Shown piece after piece: positions 52,451-62,210 of a stretch of 64,000 bases of DNA (positions are counted from its first letter, which is position 1; each line of letters starts with the position of its first letter). The translations under genes and the position numbers were made by a program. The notes under the pieces were generated by a model. That model did not search any database. It saw only the letters and a list, made by a program, of their open reading frames with translations, and was not told the origin of the DNA. Source of the DNA: Hydractinia symbiolongicarpus (lineage: Eukaryota > Cnidaria > Hydrozoa > Anthoathecata > Hydractiniidae); the NCBI RefSeq assembly GCF_029227915.1, contig NC_079880.1, positions 4,590,001 to 4,654,000 of the forward strand, written 5' to 3'.

Positions 52451-55400
52451 TTTTTTCACCACTAAAACGCATAAGACTTGTAGTTTTTAAAAATGTTTTC
52501 ATTTTTGATGAGACGCTGAATAAAAGAAGTTTAATCGCCGGCAAACAAAAACCCGCCAATTCCCGTAAACCCCGGACTCGGCCCGTATAGTCAAAAGTAT
52601 ACAAAGAAAGTACCCAGGGAGTAAACTCATTTCCCGAACGATTTTTTAAATTATTTTTTCACCACTAAAACACATAAGACTTGTAGTTTTTAACAATGTT
52701 TTCATTTTTGATGATACGCTGAATAAAAGAAGTTTAATCGCCGGCAAACAAAAACCCACCAATTCCCGTAAACCCCGGACTCGGCCCGCATAGTCAAAAG
52801 TATACAAAGAAAGTACCCAGGGAGTAAACTCATTTCCCGAACGATTTTTTAAATTATTTTTTCAGCACTAAAACGCATGAGACTTGCAGTTTTTAAAAAT
52901 GTTTTCATTTTTGATGAGACGGTGAATAAAAGAAGTTTAATCGCCGGCAAACGAAAACCTGCGATTTCCTGTAAATTCCGGACTCGGCCGTATAGTCAAA
53001 AGTATACAAAGAAAGTACCCAGAGAGTAAACTCATTTCCAGAACGAATTTTTAAATTATTTTTTCACCATTAAAACGTATAAGACTTGTAGTTTTTAAAA
53101 ATGTTTTCATTTTTGATGAGACGCTGAATAAAAAAGGTTTAATCGCCGGCAAACGAAAACCTGCGATTTCTCGTAAATCCCGGACTCAGCCCGTATAGTC
53201 AAAAGTATACAAAGAAAGTACCCAGGGTGTAAACTCATTTCCCGAACGATTTTTTAAATTATTTTTTCACCACTAAAACGCATGAGACTTGTAGTTTTCA
53301 AAAATGTTTTCATTTTTGATGAGACACTGAATAAAAGAAGTTTAATCGCCGGCAAACGAAAACCCGCAATTTCCCGTAAATCCCGGTCTCGGCCCGTATA
53401 GTCAAAAGTATGCAAGGAAAGTACCCAGTGAGTAAACTCATTTCCCTAACGATTTTTTAAATTATTTTTTCACCATTAAAACGCATAAGACTTGTAGTTT
53501 TTAAAAATGTTTTCATTTTTGATGAGACGCTGAATAAAAAAAGTTTAATCGCCGGCAAACGAAAACCTGCAATTTCCCGAAAATCCCGGACTCGGCCCGT
53601 ATAGTCAAAAGTATACAAAGAAAGTACCCAGTGAGTAAACTCATTTCCCGAACGATTTTTTAAATTATTTTTTCACCATTAAAACGCATAAGACTTGTAG
53701 TTTTTAAAAATGTTTTCATTTTTGATGAGACGCTGAATAAAAAAAGTTTAATCGCCGGCAAACGAAAACCTGCGATTTCCCGAAAATCCCGGACTCGGCC
53801 CGTATAGTCAAAAGTATACAAAGAAAGTACCCAGGGTGTAAACTCATTTCCCGAACGATTTTTTAAATTATTTTTTCACCACTAAAACGCATGAGACTTG
53901 TAGTTTTCAAAAATGTTTTCATTTTTGATGAGACGCTGAATAAAAGAAGTTTAATCGCCCGCAAACGAAAACCTGCGATTTCCCGTAAATCCCGTACTCG
54001 GCCCGTATAGTCAAAAGTATACAAAGAAAGTACCCAGGGAGTAAACTCATTTCCCAAACGATTTTTTAAATTATTATTTCACCACTAAAGCCCATGAGAC
54101 TTGTAGTTTTTAAAAATGTTTTCATTTTTGATGAGACGCTGAATAAAAGAAGTTTAATCGCCGGCAAACGAAAACCCGCGTTTTCCCGTAAATCCGGGGC
54201 TTGGCCCGTATAGTCGAATGTATACAAAGAAAGTACCCAGGGAGTAAACTCATTTCCCGAACGATTTTTTAAATTTTTTTTCACCACTAAAACGCATGAG
54301 ACTTGTAGTTTTCAAAAATGTTTTCATTTTTGATGAGACGTTTAATGAAAGAGGTATAATCGCCGGAAAACGAAAACCCGCAATTTCCCGTAAATCCCAG
54401 GCTTGGCCCGTATAGTCGAATGTATACAAAGAAAGTACCCTGTGAGTAAACTCATTTTCAGAACGATTTTTTAAAGTATTTTTTCACCACTAAAACGCGT
54501 AAGACTTGTAGTTTTTAAAAATGTTTTTCTTTTCGATGAGACGCTGAATAAAAAAAGTTTAATCGCCGGCAAACGAAAACCCGCGATTTTCCGTAAATCC
54601 CGGCTTGGCCCGTATAGTCAAAAGTATACAAAGAAAGTACCCAGGGAGTAAACTCATTTCCCGAACGATTTTTTAAATTATTTTTTCACCACTAAAACGC
54701 ATGAGACTTGTAGTTTTCAAAAATGTTTTCATTTTTGATGAGACGCTGAATAAAAGAAGTTTAATCGCCGGCAAACGAAAATCCGCGACTTCCCGTAAAT
54801 CCCGGACTCGGCCCGTATAGTCAAAAGTATACAAAGAAAGTACCAAGGGAGTAAACTCATTTCCCGAACGATTTTTTAAATTATTTTTTCACCACTAAAA
54901 CGCATAAGACTTGTAGTTTTTAAAAATGTTTTCATTTTTGATGAGACGCTGAATAAAAGAAGTTTAATCGCCGGCAAACAAAAACCCGCCAATTCCCGTA
55001 AACCCTGGACTCGGCCCGTATAGTCAAAAGTATACAAAGAAAGTACCCAGGGAGTAAACTCATTTCCCGAACGATTTTTTAAATTATTTTTTCACCACTA
55101 AAACACATAAGACTTGTAGTTTTTAACAATGTTTTCATTTTTGATGATACGCTGAATAAAAGAAGTTTAATCGCCGGCAAACAAAAACCCACCAATTCCC
55201 GTAAACCCCGGACTCGGCCCGCATAGTCAAAAGTATACAAAGAAAGTACCCAGGGAGTAAACTCATTTCCCGAACGATTTTTTAAATTATTTTTTCAGCA
55301 CTAAAACGCATGAGACTTGCAGTTTTTAAAAATGTTTTCATTTTTGATGAGACGGTGAATAAAAGAAGTTTAATCGCCGGCAAACGAAAACCTGCGATTT

Positions 55401-57040
55401 CCTGTAAATTCCGGACTCGGCCGTATAGTCAAAAGTATACAAAGAAAGTACCCAGAGAGTAAACTCATTTCCAGAACGAATTTTTAAATTATTTTTTCAC
55501 CATTAAAACGTATAAGACTTGTAGTTTTTAAAAATGTTTTCATTTTTGATGAGACGCTGAATAAAAAAGGTTTAATCGCCGGCAAACGAAAACCTGCGAT
55601 TTCTCGTAAATCCCGGACTCAGCCCGTATAGTCAAAAGTATACAAAGAAAGTACCCAGGGTGTAAACTCATTTCCCGAACGATTTTTTAAATTATTTTTT
55701 CACCACTAAAACGCATGAGACTTGTAGTTTTCAAAAATGTTTTCATTTTTGATGAGACACTGAATAAAAGAAGTTTAATCGCCGGCAAACGAAAACCCGC
55801 AATTTCCCGTAAATCCCGGTCTCGGCCCGTATAGTCAAAAGTATGCAAGGAAAGTACCCAGTGAGTAAACTCATTTCCCTAACGATTTTTTAAATTATTT
55901 TTTCACCATTAAAACGCATAAGACTTGTAGTTTTTAAAAATGTTTTCATTTTTGATGAGACACTGAATAAAAAAAGTTTAATCGCCGGCAAACGAAAACC
56001 TGCAATTTCCCGAAAATCCCGGACTCGGCCCGTATAGTCAAAAGTATACAAAGAAAGTACCCAGTGAGTAAACTCATTTCCCGAACGATTTTTTAAATTA
56101 TTTTTTCACCATTAAAACGCATAAGACTTGTAGTTTTTAAAAATGTTTTCATTTTTGATGAGACGCTGAATAAAAAAAGTTTAATCGCCGGCAAACGAAA
56201 ACCTGCGATTTCCCGAAAATCCCGGACTCGGCCCGTATAGTCAAAAGTATACAAAGAAAGTACCCAGGGTGTAAACTCATTTCCCGAACGATTTTTTAAA
56301 TTATTTTTTCACCACTAAAACGCATGAGACTTGTAGTTTTCAAAAATGTTTTCATTTTTGATGAGACGCTGAATAAAAGAAGTTTAATCGCCCGCAAACG
56401 AAAACCTGCAATTTCCCGTAAATCCCGTACTCGGCCCGTATAGTCAAAAGTATACAAAGAAAGTACCCAGGGAGTAAACTCATTTCCCAAACGATTTTTT
56501 AAATTATTATTTCACCACTAAAGCCCATGAGACTTGTAGTTTTTAAAAATGTTTTCATTTTTGATGAGACGCTGAATAAAAGAAGTTTAATCGCCGGCAA
56601 ACGAAAACCCGCGTTTTCCCGTAAATCCGGGGCTTGGCCCGTATAGTCGAATGTATACAAAGAAAGTACCCAGGGAGTAAACTCATTTCCCGAACGATTT
56701 TTTAAATTTTTTTTCACCACTAAAACGCATGAGACTTGTAGTTTTCAAAAATGTTTTCATTTTTGATGAGACGTTTAATGAAAGAGGTATAATCGCCGGA
56801 AAACGAAAACCCGCAATTTCCCGTAAATCCCAGGCTTGGCCCGTATAGTCGAATGTATACAAAGAAAGTACCCTGTGAGTAAACTCATTTTCAGAACGAT
56901 TTTTTAAAGTATTTTTTCACCACTAAAACGCGTAAGACTTGTAGTTTTTAAAAATGTTTTTCTTTTCGATGAGACGCTGAATAAAAAAAGTTTAATCGCC
57001 GGCAAACGAAAACCCGCGATTTTCCGTAAATCCCGGCTTG
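52360..57040 (+). repeat. 12-monomer higher-order repeat, two tandem copies (2,433 bp)
   Basis: About 52,360-54,600 and 54,793-57,040 match at offset 2,433. Shared markers in order are ACAAAAACCCGCCAATTCC, GTTTTTAACAATG with GATGATACGC, ACTCGGCCCGCATAG, TTTCAGCACTAAAACG, ACTCGGCCGTATAG (one base missing), ATTAAAACGTATAAG, TTTCTCGTAAATCC, GATGAGACACTG, AGTATGCAAGG, TTTCCCGAAAATCCC, CGCCCGCAAACG, GTAAATCCGGGGCTTGG, AAATCCCAGGCTTGG and TTTTTCTTTTCGATGAG. A relative at 47.9-49.4 kb has AAATCCCGGGCTTGG and TTTTTCTTTTTGATGAG and lacks one monomer near 53.64 kb, so it is older. The first part of the unit also exists at about 50.74-51.60 kb. Confidence 0.87.
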
Positions 57041-57105
57041 GCCCGTATAGTCAAAAGTATACAAAGAAAGTACCCAGGGAGTAAACTCATTTCCCGAACG
57101 ATTTT

Positions 57106-58522
57106 TTAAATTATTTTTTCACCACTAAAACGCATGAGACTTGTAGTTTTCAAAAATGTTTTCATTTTTGATGAGACGCTGAATAAAAGAAGTTTAATCG
57201 CCGGCAAACGAAAACCTGCGATTTCCCGTAAATCCCGGGCTTGGCCCGTATAGTCAAAAGTATACAAAGAAAGTACCCAGGGAGTAAACTCATTTCCCGA
57301 ACGATTTTTTAAATTACTTTTTACCACTAAAACGCATGAGACTAGTAGTTTTTAAAAATGTTTTCATTTTTGATGAGACGCTGAATAAAAGAAGTTTAAT
57401 CGCCGGCAAACGAAAACCTGCGATTTTCCGTAAATCCTGGACTCGGCCCGTATGGTCAAAAGTATACAAAGAAAGTACCCAGGGAGTAAACTCATTTCCC
57501 AAACGATTTTTTAAATTATTATTTCACCACTAAAACGCACGAGACTTGTAGTTTTCAAGAATGTTTTCATTTTTGTTGAGACGCTGAATAAAAGCAGTTT
57601 AATCGCCGGCAAACGAAAACCTGCGATTTCCCGTAAATCCCGGACTCGGCCCGTATAGTCAAAAGTATACAAAGAAAGTACCCAGGGAGTAAACTCATTT
57701 CCAGAACGATTTTTTAAATTATTTTTTCACCACTAAAACGCATAAGACTTGTAGTTTTTAAAAATGTTTTCATTTTTGATGAGACGCTGAATAAAAGAAG
57801 TTTAATCGCCGGCAAACGAAAACCCGCGATTTCCCGTAAATCCCGGGCTTGGCCGTATAGTCAAAAGTATACAAAGAAAGTACCCAGGGAGTAAACTCAT
57901 TTCCCGAACGATTTTTTAAATTACTTTTTCACCACTAAAACGCATGAGACTTGTAGTTTTCAAAAATGTTTTCATTTTTGATGAGACGCTGAATAAAAGC
58001 AGTTTAATCGCCGGCAAACGAAAACCTGCGATTTCCCTAAATCCCAGACTCGGCCCGTATAGTCAAAAGTATACAAAGAAAGTACCCAGGGAGTAAACTC
58101 ATTTCCAGAACGATTTTTTAAATTATTTTTTTACCACTAAAACGCATAAGACTTGTAGTTTTTAAAAATGTTTTCATTTTTGATGAGACGCTGAATAAAA
58201 GAAGTTTAATCGCCGGCAAACGAAAACCCGCGATTTCCCGTAAATCCCGGGCTTGGCCCGTATAGTCAAAAGCATACAAAGAAAGTACCCAGGGAGTAAA
58301 CTCATTTCCCGAACGATTTTTTATATTATTTTTTTACCACTAAACGCATGAGACTTGTAGTTTTCAAAAATATTTTCATATTTGATGGGACGCTTAATAA
58401 AAGAAGTTTAATCGCCGGCAAACGAAAATCCGCGACTTCCCGTAAATCCCGGACTCGGCCCGTATAGTCAAAAGTATACAAAGAAAGTACCAAGGGAGTA
58501 AACTCATTTCCCGAACGATTTT
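57106..58522 (+). repeat. 1,417-bp 7-monomer unit, copy 1
   Basis: This is the first of two adjacent copies that I could not tell apart by eye. It includes the diagnostic GACTAGTAGTTTTTAAAAATG near 57,340, CCGTATGGTCAAAAG, GCACGAGACTTGTAG, AAAGCAGTTTAATC, GGCTTGGCCGTATAG, TTTCCCTAAATCCCAG and AAAAGCATACAAAG. Upstream of the unit the monomer comes from the 12-monomer family (TCCCGGCTTGGCCCG), so the junction between families is near 57.05 kb. Confidence 0.9.
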
Positions 58523-59939
58523 TTAAATTATTTTTTCACCACTAAAACGCATGAGACTTGTAGTTTTCAAAAATGTTTTCATTTTTGATGAGACGCTGAA
58601 TAAAAGAAGTTTAATCGCCGGCAAACGAAAACCTGCGATTTCCCGTAAATCCCGGGCTTGGCCCGTATAGTCAAAAGTATACAAAGAAAGTACCCAGGGA
58701 GTAAACTCATTTCCCGAACGATTTTTTAAATTACTTTTTACCACTAAAACGCATGAGACTAGTAGTTTTTAAAAATGTTTTCATTTTTGATGAGACGCTG
58801 AATAAAAGAAGTTTAATCGCCGGCAAACGAAAACCTGCGATTTTCCGTAAATCCTGGACTCGGCCCGTATGGTCAAAAGTATACAAAGAAAGTACCCAGG
58901 GAGTAAACTCATTTCCCAAACGATTTTTTAAATTATTATTTCACCACTAAAACGCACGAGACTTGTAGTTTTCAAGAATGTTTTCATTTTTGTTGAGACG
59001 CTGAATAAAAGCAGTTTAATCGCCGGCAAACGAAAACCTGCGATTTCCCGTAAATCCCGGACTCGGCCCGTATAGTCAAAAGTATACAAAGAAAGTACCC
59101 AGGGAGTAAACTCATTTCCAGAACGATTTTTTAAATTATTTTTTCACCACTAAAACGCATAAGACTTGTAGTTTTTAAAAATGTTTTCATTTTTGATGAG
59201 ACGCTGAATAAAAGAAGTTTAATCGCCGGCAAACGAAAACCCGCGATTTCCCGTAAATCCCGGGCTTGGCCGTATAGTCAAAAGTATACAAAGAAAGTAC
59301 CCAGGGAGTAAACTCATTTCCCGAACGATTTTTTAAATTACTTTTTCACCACTAAAACGCATGAGACTTGTAGTTTTCAAAAATGTTTTCATTTTTGATG
59401 AGACGCTGAATAAAAGCAGTTTAATCGCCGGCAAACGAAAACCTGCGATTTCCCTAAATCCCAGACTCGGCCCGTATAGTCAAAAGTATACAAAGAAAGT
59501 ACCCAGGGAGTAAACTCATTTCCAGAACGATTTTTTAAATTATTTTTTTACCACTAAAACGCATAAGACTTGTAGTTTTTAAAAATGTTTTCATTTTTGA
59601 TGAGACGCTGAATAAAAGAAGTTTAATCGCCGGCAAACGAAAACCCGCGATTTCCCGTAAATCCCGGGCTTGGCCCGTATAGTCAAAAGCATACAAAGAA
59701 AGTACCCAGGGAGTAAACTCATTTCCCGAACGATTTTTTATATTATTTTTTTACCACTAAACGCATGAGACTTGTAGTTTTCAAAAATATTTTCATATTT
59801 GATGGGACGCTTAATAAAAGAAGTTTAATCGCCGGCAAACGAAAATCCGCGACTTCCCGTAAATCCCGGACTCGGCCCGTATAGTCAAAAGTATACAAAG
59901 AAAGTACCAAGGGAGTAAACTCATTTCCCGAACGATTTT
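58523..59939 (+). repeat. 1,417-bp 7-monomer unit, copy 2
   Basis: This copy directly follows copy 1 at offset 1,417 and carries every marker listed for it, including the private GACTAGTAG near 58,757. The match continues to about 59,978, where this copy turns to GACTTGCAGTTTTTAAAAATG. High identity between adjacent copies suggests the most recent amplification in the window, or recent gene conversion. An assembly duplication is the technical alternative. Confidence 0.9.
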
Positions 59940-60179
59940 TTAAATTATTTTTTCACCACTAAAACGCATGAGACTTGCAGTTTTTAAAAATGATTTCATT
60001 TTTGATGAGACGGTGAATAAAAGAAGTTTAATCGCCGGCAAACGAAAACCTGCGATTTCCAGTAAATCCTGGACTCGGCCCGTGTAGTCAAAAGTATACA
60101 AAGAAAGTACCCAGGGAGTAAACTCATTTCCCAAACGATTTTTTAAATTATTATTTCACCACTAAAACGCATGAGACTT

Positions 60180-62210
60180 GTAGTTTTCAAGAATGTTTTC
60201 ATTTTTGATGAGACGCTGAATAAAAGAAGTTTAATCGCCGGCAAACGAAAACCTGCGATTTCCTGTAAATCCCGGACTCGGCCCGTATAGTCAAAAGTGT
60301 ACAAAGAAAGTACCCAGAGAGTAAACTCATTTCCAGAACGATTTTTTAAATTATTTTTTCACCATTAAAACGCATAAGACTTGTAGTTTTTAAAAATGTT
60401 TTCATTTTTGATGAGACGCTGAATAAAAAAAGTTTAATCGCCGGCAAACGAAAACCTGCGATTTCCCGTAAATCCCAGACTCGGCCCGTATAGTCAAAAG
60501 TATACAAAGAAAGTAACCAGGGTGTAAACTCATTTCCCGAACGGTTTTTTAAATTATTTTTTCACCACTAAACCGCATGAGACTTGTAGTTTTTAAAAAT
60601 GTTTTCATTTTTGATGAGACGCTGAATAAAAGAAGTTTAATCGCCGGCAAACGAAAACCCGCAATTTCCCGTAAATCCCCGTCTCGGCCCGTATAATCAA
60701 AAGTATACAAGGAAAGTACCCAGTGAGTAAACTCATTTCCCTAACGATTTTTTAAATTATTTTTTCACCATTAAAACGCATAAGACTTGTAGTTTTTAAA
60801 AATGTTTTCATTTTTGATGAGACGCTGAATAAAAAAAGTTTAATCGCCGGCAAACGAAAACCTGCGATTTCCCGTAAATCCCGGACTCGGCCCGTATAGT
60901 GAAAAGTATACAAAGAAAGTACCCAGGGTGTAAACTTAATTCCCAAACGATTTTTTAAATTATTTTTTCACCACTAAAACGCATGAGACTTGTAGTTTTC
61001 AAAAATGTTTTCATTTTTGATGAGACGCTGAATAAAAGAAGTTTAATCGCCGGCAAACGAAAACCCGCAATTTCCCGTAAATCCCCGTCTCGGCCCGTAT
61101 AGTCAAAAGTATACAAGGAAAGTACCCAGTGAGTAAACTCATTTCCCTAACGATTTTTTAAATTATTTTTTCACCATTAAAGCCCATGAGACTTGTAGTT
61201 TTTAAAAATGTTTTCATTTTTGATGAGACGCTGAATAAAAGAAGTTTAATCGCCGGCAAACGAAAATCCGCGACTTCCCGTAAATCCCGGACTCGGCCCG
61301 TATATTCAAAAGTATACAAAGAAAGTACCAAGGGAGTAAACTCATTTCCCGAACGATTTTTTAAATTATTTTTTCACCACTAAAACGCATGAGACTTGCA
61401 GTTTTCAAGAATGTTTTAATTTTTGATGAGACGCTGAATAAAAGAAGTTTAATCGCCGGCAAACGAAAACCTGCGATTTCCTGTAAATCCCGGACTCGGC
61501 CCGTATAGTCAAAAGTGTACAAAGAAAGTACCCAGAGAGTAAACTCATTTCCAGAACGATTTTTTAAATTATTTTTTCACCATTAAAACGCATAAGACTT
61601 GTAGTTTTTAAAAATGTTTTCATTTTTGATGAGACGCTGAATAAAAAAAGTTTAATCGCCGGCAAACGAAAACCTGCGATTTCCCGTAAATCCCAGACTC
61701 GGCCCGTATAGTCAAAAGTATACAAAGAAAGTAACCAGGGTGTAAACTCATTTCCCGAACGGTTTTTTAAATTATTTTTTCACCACTAAACCGCATGAGA
61801 CTTGTAGTTTTTAAAAATGTTTTCATTTTTGATGAGACGCTGAATAAAAGAAGTTTAATCGCCGGCAAACGAAAACCCGCAATTTCCCGTAAATCCCCGT
61901 CTCGGCCCGTATAGTCAAAAGTATACAAGGAAAGTACCCAGTGAGTAAACTCATTTCCCTAACGATTTTTTAAATTATTTTTTCACCATTAAAACGCATA
62001 AGACTTGTAGTTTTTAAAAATGTTTTCATTTTTGATGAGACGCTGAATAAAAAAAGTTTAATCGCCGGCAAACGAAAACCTGCGATTTCCCGTAAATCCC
62101 GGACTCGGCCCGTATAGTCAAAAGTATACAAAGAAAGTACCCAGGGTGTAAACTTATTTCCCAAACGATTTTTTAAATTATTTTTTCACCACTAAAACGC
62201 ATGAGACTTG
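60180..62210 (+). repeat. 6-monomer higher-order repeat, two copies (1,218 bp)
   Basis: AAGTAACCAGGGTG is at 60511 and 61729, 1,218 bp apart. Shared markers are TTCAAGAATG, AAAAGTGTACAAAG, CCCAGAGAG, GAACGGTTTTTTAAATT, CTAAACCGCATGAG and AAATCCCCGTCTCGG. The copies start near 60,180 and 61,398. Copy 1 has private changes such as CCCGTATAATCAAAAG near 60,688 and GTAAACTTAATTCCC near 60,931. Confidence 0.84.

Noticed and set aside
57106-59939. Assembly duplication as the explanation for the identical tandem units
   Set aside because: It cannot be excluded without reads, but related diverged copies at 49.4 and 51.6 kb show that this unit does duplicate naturally, so I keep it as a real feature with this caveat.
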